From Litoditis marina (taxonomy: Eukaryota; Nematoda; Chromadorea; Rhabditida; Rhabditidae), in the NCBI GenBank assembly GCA_964036275.1, contig OZ038438.1:12108720-12172719 (forward strand): DNA of 64,000 nucleotides, read 5' to 3'. The translations under genes and the position numbers were made by a program. The notes beneath the pieces were generated by a model. That model was given only the letters and a program-made list of their open reading frames with translations, was not told the origin of the DNA and made no database searches. Of the stretch, positions 52,101 to 63,989 are shown piece by piece. Every line of letters begins with the position of its first letter. The first letter of the stretch is position 1.

Positions 52101-52569
52101 GTTACCACTTCTAATTTTAATGCCGTGTAAGTGAATAAAAACCGTAATGGGCAGGGACACTACTAGATATTCAACACTCCGAGAAAACCAATCCACATTC
52201 TCTACTAGTTGCTTTTTTCGTTACAGCAACTTGCTTATAATTATCTACACCAAACCAAGGGATCTTCAACGTTAGTGGAGAAACGTTATACATGTTTCAA
52301 ACTTTATCATATTCCTCATGACAAGCTAAACGTTTCACATGTCCATATCATATACTATTCGTTCTCTCTACAAAATAATATTCAAGATTCTGAAGTATAA
52401 AGAAATATATGCGGTTTTGCCTGTTTTTGTCTTGATGAACTCATTAACCGACAACCAGTATTTGTAGTCGTTTTGTAGTCACCTTTGAAGTGACATCTAG
52501 AAGCCAACAAGTTTTTCGGAACAAACGTTCACCTGGTAAAAACAGCAGTAGCAGAAGAGAAGACCACAT
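43181..52569 (-). CDS. Single-pass receptor: C-type-lectin-like ectodomain, Cys-rich membrane segment, proline-rich tail
   Basis: Twenty-two exons, 5'->3': 52533-52569, 50766-50821, 50429-50560, 50024-50155, 49401-49500, 48899-48995, 48506-48615, 48345-48395, 47759-47939, 47518-47564, 47321-47398, 47086-47196, 46738-46811, 46318-46405, 45929-45966 (tentative), 45727-45805, 45118-45208, 44771-44827, 44192-44341, 43828-43923, 43618-43759, 43181-43282. All phases agree, about 682 residues. Signal peptide MWSSLLLLLFLP. Residues of about 15-150 form a C-type-lectin-like domain (THCWEVVEG, GWVDGDDACQKIGGHL, DSCAFI, APC, ALCDR). A Thr/Ser stalk (about 160-230) follows, then a short Cys pair, a Leu/Cys membrane helix with nine cysteines and a basic RAARPAKNR stop. 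The tail of about 390 residues is proline-rich and probably disordered (EVPIPPPATI, QPPPSQRKNP, RSPPPREK), ending QQPPSPYLG. It is likely a plasma-membrane receptor or adhesion protein. I know no named match. Confidence 0.83.
47786..47890 (-). repeat. CTG/TGC trinucleotide-rich run inside the membrane exon
   Basis: On the minus strand ctg, tgc and gct triplets dominate and translate as Leu, Cys and Ala, giving LLLLALLLLLCCCC and the following Cys-Trp-His-Met cluster. The complementary strand would give Gln/Ser/Ala runs, which explains the glutamine-rich antisense ORFs at 47659-48010. Confidence 0.8.
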
Positions 52570-54098
52570 TTTTGTGTAGTTTTGCGAATGTTTCGGATTG
52601 TCGGAGGTTGTAGCTATGCGACGTTGCCCAATAAATGATGACATTGCCGAGTCGGTTAGATACGAAACGTTGCTAAGATGGAAATAGTTGATGCCAAAAT
52701 ATTTCGAATTTTCAACTTGAAACGCAAAACTTCAGTTGAACGGGAAAATTTTGTTTGTGTCGCCGCGGAGGTAGCGTGGGTCAATCGAAGCAATGGCTTC
52801 ACTTAGGCGTTGAACTGTCCACCACAAGTTATAGACAATCACCCGTGAACAACTCTGATCAATTGTGTGTTTTGCAGCTGAGTGAAGTGTAACAGAAGCA
52901 ACACATTCAGACATTGACACCCAAATGAAAAAAGGAAATGTGCTTCTATGAATATACACAGGTTTACAGTTCTGGGACTTATTCATATTGCATAATTGAA
53001 TACAGAAACAGGCTGCTCATGCTTTCATTTAAAATAACCGTTTGACTTCTTACTGAGCACTTAATGAGTAGAGTACTTCATAGAAACTGCGACCTACAGT
53101 TCGGTGGTTTCAAATTGTCGAATACGGGTTAGAGGACATCTGGCAGGGTGCACTGCACATTTATTCAACATTACCTTCTTTGCCTCCAATTCGAACTCTA
53201 TAGTTTTTGTTTACAATCTTTCATGGTTATTTACTGTGTCCTGATGAGAAATACTATAGAGAATGGGACATTTTTGAGAGTAGCATACGCAAGATAATTT
53301 TATTAAAGTAAGTATTATTGGATAAATCAAGTTTAGTAAACAAAAGTTATTGAGAATTATTAAATTTCTATAAGTTTTTTAATATGATTAAGTACAATAT
53401 GTAAAATTGGGATATGGATAGTATGTACTTTCTTAAAGTTAAAAAAAACATATTAGGTCATGTTATTGATTAAGTAATCTAAACACCGTTTCGGCCTCTA
53501 TGCTCTATACGGTGTGTGAGGTCAGGGGCCGAGGCCTCATCAGTAGATAAGTCCCCTGACCATGTAACATGTGTTTAGTTAAACTAATATTACAAAATTA
53601 AAATATAAATATGTTACTTTGAGTTAAGTTAACTTAAACAGAACTATACATTAAAACTAGTATACCTGATCCTTATTGCTCTGACGTACAGAATAAATTG
53701 TAGAACCCTGATGTAGTGAGAGGGTAACATCTATGTTGCGGCTGTAAGATGTTCTAGGCAGTTACTCCTCAGTGTCAAACATGGTCTGTCTACTTGCAAT
53801 TCCATCGATTCCCACCAGCAACAACCCCAGTCTTAAACAACATACAAATCAAATCTAGCTCTCTCTATCAAAATCTCGAAAATCGGTTCAGTAGTTATTG
53901 AGAAAATGAGATAAAACCACTTCTGAAAGTCCGCAATGTTGTGATCAACAACTAATCTGCGCAGCGCTTCGTGCTGCCCGCGCTGTGTGGAGAGACACCG
54001 ATACGTGTGGCACCACGGGAAAACCATGTTTAACCTATATAGTAGTATGCGTTGTATTTCTGTATTTCGATTAAAATCAGCGGTTCTATTATTTCCAG
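52570..54098. other. Intergenic region between divergent genes
   Basis: No coding exon recognised. It holds a small inverted repeat at about 53522-53561 (gtcagggg ... cccctgac) within a looser dyad bounded by ggtcatgtta (53457) and ccatgtaacatg (53561), probably another short mobile-element relic. Confidence 0.4.
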
Positions 54099-54184
54099 CG
54101 CCAAAGAATTAAAGCTGGCTGAGACCGAGAGAAATAATCTGACTATTGCTATAGAAGACCACGGTTCCGTTTACGAGCTCGGGT
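54099..54184 (+). other. Exon-like segment upstream of the G alpha start
   Basis: This is flanked by a TTTCCAG acceptor and a GTGAGT donor and is open in one frame (AKELKLAETERNNLTIAI then EDHGSVYELG). Spliced to the acceptor at 54396|54397 it reads on as [14 protein letters not shown] and stops, crossing the first G alpha coding exon in a different frame. It may be the end of an upstream gene, a 5' leader exon, or chance. Confidence 0.3.
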
Positions 54185-54408
54185 GAGTACTTTTGCAGTA
54201 TTCCATTTTATATATAATGCATCCAAATGAATATATCTGTTCGCCTCAAAAATTACTTTTCATGCATTGGTGCTAGTTGTTTGCGCCAATGGAGACAGTT
54301 TGTGCCAAATAAAATCAGATTGATCCTACGAACATGGAAACATTTTTAGTTTTTAATTTTTACCACTAATTTTAATCATTTCAAACCACTTTTCAGTAGT
54401 TCCCGATT

Positions 54409-57400
54409 ATGGGAAGTTCTGCTGGAACACTACGCGATGTGAAAACTCACCCAGAGGTTAGTTTGTTTCTCAACTAGCAATAATCTCCAATATTAAGTTC
54501 TCAATTTAGTAGTGCAACCACGGATCTCAACAATAACTGAGCATTTGGTGACATTTATTTACATATGTGGTTTCAGGGTCAAGTGAGGAAGAAAACTAGA
54601 TTGTTTTTCTTGCGAGGCCGTTCTTTTTCAAGCAAGTCACGGGCAATCGACAATGAACTATCAAAGGACAGGCAATCAGATTTAGACAAATTCAAGATAC
54701 TACTGTTAGGTGGGTCGCTGGCTTATTAAACAAGTTTTGTATACAATCGATTAATAGCTTCTTGGTGTCTCGTCTTCTGTAATATATATCTACGAATGAT
54801 TCCATTATCGAGAATGTTCCACATTTTATTTGAGAAAACCCAAATAAAAACATTATGGAGCTCTCTTTCTTTCAGGCGGTTCAGAATGCGGAAAAACTAC
54901 AATTTTCAAGCAAATGAGGTAAATTCTTGAGAAATGGGTACTTTTCGGCTTCCAGAAAATAAATCCATCTATGTCATACATTGTTTATTATAGATGTCAT
55001 GTAATGTGTGTTCACTACATTCTATTTCCAACTTTGCTTAGTCTGAGAAACACGATAGAATGTTCCAAGAGGATAGTATCTTGAATTTATGACGTGAGTT
55101 ATGAAACCAACCAGTTTGACAATATTGAGTTTACCAGTGGGAAATAAGCTGTGTGTCCTATTTGCAGAGTTCTACATTTGGACGGTTTCTCAATTGACGC
55201 GGCCATATCGCATCGCAGCTTCATACATAACAACGCAATTGAAGCTCTCAACCAACTTCTAGATGCGGCAAATGGATTCAGTATCAAACATGAGATCGCC
55301 ACCCAGGTCTGAGTTCGTCTGTCCAATCCCACTGAGATTCCTACAGTATCACTAAAAACTCTGTCCGTTTTATTCACGTATCGGGAATCGGGAATTTTAT
55401 CGGGAATTTCAACAACCTCCGCATTCGATTCTGATTCTCTCTTCCTAGGGGTGTTCGAGAATATCTTGAAGAAGTCGAAGGTAGCATTCGCAAACACAAA
55501 ACAGTCATCGAGAAACTCAAAGAAATACTGTACCAGGAGATATTTACAGTTAAATGTAAATCAACGACAGATGTACGTTTTTTATATCTCCTGCAATCAT
55601 CTTCTCTTTTTATGTAACCTTTTTCAGGAAGACATTGTTCGTTTTCAAGAGTTCCAAAGAACTTTGGCAGATCCAGCAGAGCTGATCATTCCGTTCAACA
55701 TAGGCAGATGTATGGAGAGAATATGGATGAGTAGCACAATTCAATCCACTTATTGTCAACGTTATCATTTTTCTTTGCTGGACAGTGCCAAATAGTAAGT
55801 GTATTACGGTTTACTATGCCATCGCACTTCTACAAAAATGCATCTCCCACTTCGATCAATGACAGTAATAAGAGCTCAAGTGTTAAATGGCAAACATGAA
55901 ATTATATGATTTACATCTTCACTAGTCAGATCTAACTGGTTTTGAATAGTTGGTTCTAATTCTAATTGGTTCTAATTGGTCCCAATATTTATCGTGAGCG
56001 ACATTTGTATTTGCGCACAAAATTCGAACGGAAACCAGTAAGATCAAACTGGAAACACCGCGAAATAGGACAAATCACACGGTGTATTCTTGTATTGTGG
56101 AGATGGAACCCTAGAGCTGTATGGTCTTCCAGCTTCCTTGATGACATTTCTCGTCTCACCGAGGACATTTACGTACCTACTACGCAAGACATCATTCATT
56201 GTCGTTTTCGAACTACAGGCATCAACGAACTATGTTTCGACTACAAAAAGATGGAGTTCAAGTGAGTACGACTTTTCCCGTACTAGCTGAGCAAAACAAA
56301 GCGAGACGGGGTAACTACTGATGATGCTCAACAGCTTTCACGGAGGAGGAAAATGTGATTCTGTGAATTTTTTTATCATGGACTGCATGTTGTGTTAGTG
56401 ACTATATTTCTCAGGGAAAACTGTAAAAATTTGAGAACTGGCTCGACAGGTTTACGAAGTGCAATTGATGAAATTTTCCGACCTAACTAGGGCATCTTGT
56501 GCCAACGTTTTAAAGAGAAGTTCATGTAATAAATTCGCGGGTTGTAAAGGTCTACTATATTTGTTGAGGATCTTGTTTGATAAGGTTTTGCCAGCAGCCT
56601 GAACTGTTTGAGAAAAAGAGGCTATATTCTTGAGTTCTATTCATGAAGTGAAGTATGTTATTTACTCATTCAGAGCATTTTCTAAGGCTGATACGTATGA
56701 CGTGTGTATTGTATATTGAAAGGACAAGTCCGTTGGTTGTTTTCAACTGATCAGTAATTGTTCAGAATGGTGGATGTCGGGGGACAGAGAACCGAACGTC
56801 GAAAGTGGATTCATTGCTTTGATAATGTTGACATGATACTGTTCATTATCTCCATGAGTGACTATGATCTGCACGATCCTGAAGACGCTACCATGGTGAG
56901 CAGATACCTGATAGTAGATACGTGACTTTTCACACTGAAGGTTAGATGTCGCACTCCAATTGGATGAGTAGAGAAACAATTGAGAGAAAGAAGATATGAT
57001 TACCCTGTTCGACGCACATGCAAGTAAATAGCGCGGGACGACGGTGAGTGTACCGAGTAGTTTGAAGAAATCCCCATTCTCTCAGTGGTTGGTCCACCTA
57101 AAACAGGCATCATCTACATCCACTTTGTTCGTTGTCAGCTGTGAAGCCAAATTGCTACGTGTGAACTGTCCTTTCATGATTCTCACGGTGAAGTTCGATA
57201 ATCATCGTTTACCTAATGTAGGCGAAAGGTCAGCTGCAAATTGTGTATTCTTTGAAAAATTTCATCAATGCTTAATTTCAAAACATTGTTTAATCTTTTG
57301 CAACCAATGTTACAGAATCGAATGCTGCAGAACTTTGAGATATTTCGTACTATATGTAGTACGGACTTTTTCAAAAATGCTTCTATCGTGCTTTTTCTCA

Positions 57401-58130
57401 ACAAATACGATATATTTTTGGACAAACTAAAGTCGTCCCCTTTGAACAAATGTTGGAAACAGTACGAAGGTATACAGAAGTGTATGTGTTAGAAAATTCG
57501 ACCTCTGGCGAAGACTTCACGTTTACAGTATGGTTAAATGTTCAAGCCAAAACTATAATAACTATGATAATATGTATCACTAATTGATAAGGGCTTCCAT
57601 GATGTTAATGTTATCACAGATCCAACTTAAAAGGACTATGAAGTTTTGTGCATTCTGCAATCTACGGGAGTACCTTTCCGACAAAAACTTCATAATATAG
57701 AAGTGTTTGAGATCAAGTTCCGTCGAACTTTTTTATGGGACAATCAGCAGTGGAATATTGTTTGATTTCAGGCGATAATTCTCCGGAGGATGCCACAAAC
57801 TTCATTCAAAAACAGTTTAGTCGATGCGTTCGCTCTAAACAGAAGTTTTTTAGTTTCTGTACAAATGCCACAGATACTTCCAATATAGATTTGGTAAGCA
57901 CCTACGAGTTCTTTCTCTCCTTATTCTGTAACCCGAATGATAAAAGAGGAATGCAAAAAGGAAGAAAAAGAAGAGAATAAAACTACATTGTTCAATAGTA
58001 TTGCAACAACTAATTTCTTGAAAAACTTTCCATTTCTATTCCTTTTCATTTGTTTCAATTGCAGGTTTTTGGATCAGCAGTGGCCCACATAGTACACGAG
58101 AATCTCAAATTGGCCGGCCTACAGGAATGA
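54409..58130 (+). CDS. Heterotrimeric G-protein alpha subunit, divergent nematode type
   Basis: Ten exons: 54409-54456, 54577-54709, 54876-54918, 55168-55306, 55628-55794, 56133-56261, 56766-56895, 57316-57469, 57772-57893, 58065-58130; exactly in phase, 376 residues. The ATG is fixed by an in-frame TAG 12 nt upstream, and MGSSAG offers a myristoylation glycine. The P-loop (G1) is [12 protein letters not shown], where most G alphas have GAGESGKS. Switch I keeps the arginine finger and RTTGI. Switch II is [18 protein letters not shown] with the catalytic Gln. G4 is NKYD. G5 is TNATDT in place of TCAT. The C-terminus is [10 protein letters not shown], without the Cys used by pertussis toxin in Gi/o. 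The helical domain lies between exons 4 and 6. G alpha proteins carry signals from serpentine receptors at the inner membrane. The N-terminus before the P-loop is long and basic ([19 protein letters not shown]). The class (Gi/Gq/Gs/G12 or nematode-specific) is undecided. Confidence 0.95.
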
Positions 58131-58966
58131 ATAGCTTCATCGAATTCACGTTACACGTCACCTATATTAGCTTTTAATCGTTTCTGGCTAGATAAATTTT
58201 CTAGAAGGTTCGAGACACCTTCGCTATTTATGATTAGTAGCCATCAAGATATTTGGAAGAAAGTTACGGCAATTGCGAGACAAAACACCAGAGAAAATAC
58301 CAACGTTTGAAGGAGAGGAAGGAAAGAAAGCGTTGATAGTAATGAACTCGTCCGTTTGTTCGATCTATGATTGAGATTTTTCCAAACTTGAGATCTTGTC
58401 CTAGAAAATATAGACGCTACTAAGGAATATATCGCTGTGGGTCTTGTCTGTGTTATAAGACGTTTCGTTTTGGTTCAAAGAATGATACCACGCTTTATTA
58501 CAGTACGCATAGCAGAAAAACACAAAACAAACTGGAAGTCTCGAGATCATAATAAATAGTTGAAATACATTTGTACAGGAACCACTCAATGTTTCGTTGC
58601 CTTCGTTATGTGTACCAATCCATGTTCGAAGTCACTGAGGGTACAGACAATCATACGAGTGTCTCCTGCAAACTGTCAAACATTGATCGGAACGCGAACT
58701 GAGTATGTAAGCTAGAAGATCCGGCACCTTCATCTCATCCTGCGTCTCCTCAAACATACGCTATTTATCTGCTCTCACATCCCGCCGGGATGTAAGAGAC
58801 GAGAAAAAGTTAGGCAGAGCGAGAGACGCAGGATGGGATGAGGATGCCGGGATCTGCTAGCATATGTACTCTGCAGTATTTTATGTTCACACCGCAAAAC
58901 TTGCTTGTTCGATCGAGATGAATGAAATTGTTAGAAACAAACTGAACACTATTCCTTAGAGAGGAG
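58131..58966. other. Gap between convergent genes
   Basis: This contains the 3' flanks of the G alpha gene and the Sds3-like gene and one hairpin element described separately. No other coding sequence seen. Confidence 0.4.
58701..58871. mobile_element. Hairpin (MITE-like) element
   Basis: The left arm 58701-58748 (gagtatgtaagctagaagat ... catcctgcgtctc) and right arm 58823-58871 (gagacgcaggatgggatgag ... catatgtactc) are imperfect inverted copies of nearly 50 bp, around a 74-bp loop. The loop has a smaller palindrome, catcccgccgggatg. It is non-coding. Sequence resembling ctgcgtctcctcaaacatac from the left arm and loop recurs near 61532 and 6540. Confidence 0.8.
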
Positions 58967-61108
58967 TTATTGTGTTCTTATTGGTAAGTTTTCGATCCAA
59001 TTTGTTATATATCTATCACTCTGAAAAGTAGGAATCTCGAACTGTTTCACACCTGACGTGTTTGCTCGTAGAATGACGGTATTATCTGTGATTTGCGTGA
59101 TAATTCCACTGAAAGGAGGACACGCTGTGGTTTTTATCACCAGAGGGGTATACTTCGAGTACCTGAAAACAATATCAGTTATCTGCAAAAAGACTGACAT
59201 ATTTGAGTTAAATAAACAAATAACTCGCACAGATTTTTGAATACTCACATTTTGCCTCCATACATGAGTTTTCCTCCATCGACTGAGACATTGATTGTTG
59301 GAGTATCATCCTGGAGAGCTTCCGGAACAATCTGAGAGTACTACTGTAATACCTAGCATAAACAAACACCTGAGGTATTGATTCTAGTATTTTAATAAAC
59401 GTTATACCCATAATGTACGAGCCTCTTTCCGTAATATAATTTTTTTTCATTGGGAGATTCAATCAACCTACCAATTTTCACAGAGATTGGACGAGGGTTG
59501 TTATTTTCCGGTCAAACAGTTTGTGAGAGTTTCACCACAGCTTTCAAAAACGTTCTTGGTACGTCCGCAGTCTTATTATTCAAATTAATTCTGAAAACAT
59601 TAACATTTGGAGAATTGAAAACTATGCTGACTAGAGCTAAATCGTCCGCTATCTGTTGTTCCGTGAGTAGAAAATTGATAGCCGCTCCCAAAGTCGTCTT
59701 CGACTTCTTGTTCGGCCTTCCCTCGTTTGGTTGATTTGAAGAATCCGGCGTTCGTCTGCTGTAAGTTTCACTTACATTATTATTCCTATTGTTATTATGA
59801 TCAAGAATTTCATCAAAAAGACAGGAAATAAGATAAGTTGCGTGAAAGAAGATGCACACGGTGACGTGATCAGTTCTACTGTTGGTATTATTTTCTATAT
59901 ATTCTTACCACACTTCGTAGACAATAATTCTAATTTGTGAGCATTTGAAGTGTGTCGGTGAAAACACATTATATACCTGCGTAATCCTCTCTTGCAGATG
60001 AGAAAGGGGTAATGATGTGCTGCTCCCGATATTTCCATAGATTCCGATTCAGCCTCGACTTCCGACCATTTTTCATCAATTTCTCGAAGAAGAATCTGGT
60101 TAAAGAAACATGTTCCACTTACGAAAAATCACATATTCTTTACATTTAACAAGAAACAGCTAAAACTGGCTATGAACATCAAGAAGGTTCATAGACGGAA
60201 TACGTACATAAATTATTCGGAAAACCGTTTGAGTTATTTTTTTGATGGCGAATCGATTTCGTAATTCTGATGAAAGTCTGTTCAATAATAACCTGCTCAT
60301 TTTCAGCGCATCGATTGTCTCTCTCCGCCTCGAGCTTCAAAATCTCATGACGAAAATTTCGTTCTATTTCTTCATATTGGAGCTGAAATAATGTAAAGAA
60401 AATGAAATCAACTATTATTCGACTGGATAATTTTTTGAGAGAATCACGTTTAGCAGCCTATTGTTACATAAGTGAGTGGGTTGTATCGAAGAGTGTTTAA
60501 AATTTAATAAAAGCTGAATGAAACACCTGAGTCATGAGGGGAGAGGAAATGAGTGAAAGAAGTACTCTTTAGACGTATTCTGAACGTTGTGATATGACTT
60601 ATTGCTGTTTAGGAAAAAACAAAATTTTGAAATTAAATCCTGGCAAATAAACTAGCCTCATACTGGATATCGTTTCTCTCCATCTCATTTTCAGATCTTT
60701 CTCGTAGTTCTTCCAGGCGTTTTTCCAACACAGGATGTCTACCGGTTTCCAGTAGCAGACGTTCACGCTTTAGCTCTTGTATTTTACTGGAAACACATGA
60801 TTATATATATTGTATTATGCAAATGTGCTCCACTAGTTTCTTGGCAGGTTGGGAACAGACGGCATACGATGTTCCTCGCCCACTTTTTGGCGCCGGGAGA
60901 AACAATTTCGAATATACTGCGCAGTGTGCACGTATCTCCAGTGTATTCTATTACATATAGTCTTCATAAAAAGCATGAGTATTCAAACTAGTGTAGTCCT
61001 CGTGTGTATTGTTCCCCTATAGTGTGTTTTCTCTCGTGAGGTGGATTCTCACCATTCAATCTCTTCCCATCCCTGCGGGGTCACGTGACGGTCGTCTTCC
61101 GTGAACAT
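58967..61108 (-). CDS. Sds3/BRMS1-family subunit of the Sin3-HDAC corepressor
   Basis: Seven exons, 5'->3': 61053-61108, about 60657-60786, 60293-60382, 59977-60095, 59632-59758, 59249-59331, 58967-59162; 266 residues. The N-terminal half is a charged coiled coil (RERLLLETG, EKRLEELRERSENEMERND, RNFRHEILKLEAERD). Then come ESESMEIS and KRGLRRSRRTPD, matching the human SUDS3 region of similar order. The diagnostic block TLGAAINFLLTEQQIADDL corresponds to human NYLLTDEQIMEDL. The C-terminal part (VSVDGGKLMYGGKMYSK ... SGIITQITDNTVILRA) matches the SUDS3 C-terminal domain. The family bridges Sin3 to histone deacetylase in the nucleus and is needed for repression. The second intron fits only if it begins with GC (GAG|GCTAGT) or an exon is misplaced; the other junctions are in phase. 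Family assignment is firm. Confidence 0.88.
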
Positions 61109-63689
61109 TCCTGAGTGGAACGGGCTACGAAAAGGTCAGCTGTCAGACAATACAATACATCCACAACAGTTAAACCATGAAAATTTACAAATGGTATGGT
61201 ATATCGTTCAAAACGTTCAGATTAAAGAAATTGTTTGCACGTTTATGCTATTTTGTTCACATTCACATTTCGATAACTATCATAAGTAGAAAGTATGTTC
61301 CAGTTAGTTGATAAGCTATGCAAGAAACTACTCTTGTATGTATTGAGAGCATTAAAGCAACAGGTCCGCGAGCGGTTGCGTCGCGTCTACACATCATGTT
61401 TATGTCAAAACAAGAGAGGCAAGATGTTGCATCTTTGTATGGAGACAAGAACGAAGTGAAACCGATTCGAAGCCAATAAGTAAAAGACCAGAAATGTATT
61501 AGGGAATATGCCTACGGTCATATACTAACCTGCGTGTCCTCAAACAAACGCTATTTCTTCGCTCGTATCACAAGACGACACAAGTCTCGCAAAGTGGTGC
61601 GGAGAGCGAAAAACGCGATAAAACAAAGAAAAACGCAGCGTAGTTGTACTCTTGGAGTGTGCTCCGGTGAGTCCTGCAAATCATACACTCTCGTTTCTAC
61701 TGAAGCAGTGACACGTTTATAGTTTGTTCCACCCACTTATAACCCTCTACAGTAATCTGCTATTACTTCCAGGTCAAAGTTTAGTGTAAAGCGTATTCAG
61801 AACTCCTCAAAATGTTGATAGTGTCTTCTGCATGTTTACTACTACTAACTCTGGAAATTTGAAATCCAAGTGATGACTTTTCCATTAGAAAACACCCTCT
61901 TGAATAATTGACGGATTACTGTAGGAGTACATCGATTGGTGAAACAGACTATATATACTTCGATTAAATTAACCAGCAGTGTTTTCCTGCTAATACGTAA
62001 TTATGCTAAGGTAACACAGCTTCGATATTAATCCATAATATCTCTCACCCATTGAAGACTAATTCAGATGAAAATCAGACCTGTTTAGTGTAGTTTTCAA
62101 TAGTGTACATTCACGAGATCCCCGCAAGCGTAGTTTTCTTTAATTTTACCTAGAAGATTTTTGAGTCGCATGGTAATGCAAATTGCCCTCCAATTTCCGG
62201 AAAAGTGCTGACTGGGACAATTGCGATATTCAACTCAGCGTCGACGGCCATATTTTCCCGATTCAAAAATTGAATTCGAACGCGGCACTTGAAAATGATT
62301 GTGGTGCATAACCCAACTAGTCTCTCGGTTACTTCACCTAGTTTTCAATGCATGGATAACAGAGGTCATCTCCAAGCTTATAACGTCAAGTTGATACCAT
62401 GTAGGCAATATTGCAATCTATCACAAGAAAATTGGAATGTCCAGTATATACTTGCTTCCATTCACAATTATGCTCCACCTCTGCTGATGAGCAAGTTACA
62501 TTCACACTTTTGTAGCTCATATGCAGCTGCAACGGACTCTGCATTCGTGAGGCTCCTCAGATGTACACCCATATGACGGACTCCAAAAATGAAATGATCT
62601 CAAACAAATTTCCCTTTCGTCGTACTTTGATGATAACTACTACGTCTGAGAAAAAGGAAAATATATAGGTTCTCTGTCATGTTCGAAGGTTCGCTGATTT
62701 CAAACTATTAGTGTAGTATAACTATGCAGGACACCTGAATAAAAAAAAATTCTACTTTTCACCAATTGGTTTCAGCTGTAATCTTTGTGTGAGATCCCTG
62801 TGAAATGGTTAATAGTGGATGTCGAGAAGTGTATGGGATGCTTCTTTTCCCTAGAGTGTAGTTCCTATTCTGCCATAACGGAATACTTCACTTGTCGTTT
62901 CATGTCACAGCTAAGTACTCGCAGTATTATTGTTGAATATGACACATGTTCCTGCAAAATCACAAGTTTTCAACTGGTTATTTTTCTATTTCTCATGCTT
63001 TTGGTTGACTCAAACGACAACAAAGGATGACACCGAACCGAGCTTGTTATTATCTCATTTACTGACAACTTTATGAACGGAAAACCGAACCACGATGAAA
63101 TATTCAAAGCTAACTCAGTCGCATACATCAATTAATGCATCTTAGAATCGTTCACAGAAGCAAAATTGTACAAGTATGTTTGGTAATTTTTTCAGTTTTC
63201 ATAGTTGAGATAACATGTACTCGAAAATCGCCATTGTTTTTTTCTCGTTTGACCTCCAAATTCCCTAGTCCAAAGAAACTCAAAACGTCTCGAATTGAGT
63301 TGGGCATATATGTATGCTTTGACACATTTTTTTTCAAATATTAGATGTATATGATGCGTAAAGCGAGAAAAGAGAGAACAAGCGCAACGATGCGAAAAGT
63401 TTTCAAATCTTGGATCCTCCATTATGACCACACTTGGATGGGAAAATTCAGGACTAGCTGAAAAATTGTGAGAATCATCCCGATTGAAGTGGAGTTACAC
63501 CACTTTCGATGTGCTAGTTCATGGTTCTCACATTTCCCAGCTGGACTAGTTGGCAGCGTACCAAAATCTTCGGATGACTGTTATTTAGAGAAAAGATAAA
63601 TTTTTCAAAAACTATTCTCGATTGCGGGTTATAACGAGAACGAATAACTGTTTACAACAACTTTATTGTTTTAAAGTATTTGAACGTGT
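61109..63689. other. Intergenic region upstream of the Sds3-like gene
   Basis: No convincing gene. A 33-codon minus-strand ORF starts with an ATG at about 62251 (MAVDAELNIAIVPVSTFPEI) and stops just before a GTAAAA; it could be a first exon but has no partner. A basic ORF at 61534-61722 overlaps repeat-like sequence and is probably not a gene. Confidence 0.35.
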
Positions 63690-63989
63690 TCAAAAACAAC
63701 CTTGAAATTTCATTGGCAAGCTGCCCAAGTTGAGAAATATAGGAAATATACTTCTGTCACTGGATTTCATCGACACCAAAAGCTCGAAATAACTTCCTGA
63801 GGCAACATTTTCTTCGACGAAATTGATATGCATGTGGGAAGGAACTTCATTATTCACCACTCTTCTTGGTTGAAGAACGCAATGTATAACTTTCACGACG
63901 CTAAAGACCACACACGAGTTCCGTCTTCCGCTATGAATCGTGGTGTTTCCTTGGCTGATTTTGTAGGCACCGTGAATATTGTATCCAAC
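63690..63989 (-). CDS. Possible last exon of an unassigned gene at the window edge
   Basis: A CTATAG acceptor precedes 63989, and the frame stays open for 100 codons to a TGA at 63690-63692. The reading is protein-like: GYNIHGAYKISQGNTTIHSG, then VVFSVVKVIHCVLQPRR, SHMHINFVEENVASGSYFEL and FPIFLNLGSLPMKFQG. It has mixed hydrophobic beta-type spacing and no long low-complexity run. Neighbouring exons lie outside the window. I do not recognise the family; a donor just before the end (CAAG|GTTGTT) is an alternative to the stop. Confidence 0.4.
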   Translation of the reverse strand, partial: VGYNIHGAYKISQGNTTIHSGRRNSCVVFSVVKVIHCVLQPRRVVNNEVPSHMHINFVEENVASGSYFELLVSMKSSDRSIFPIFLNLGSLPMKFQGCF

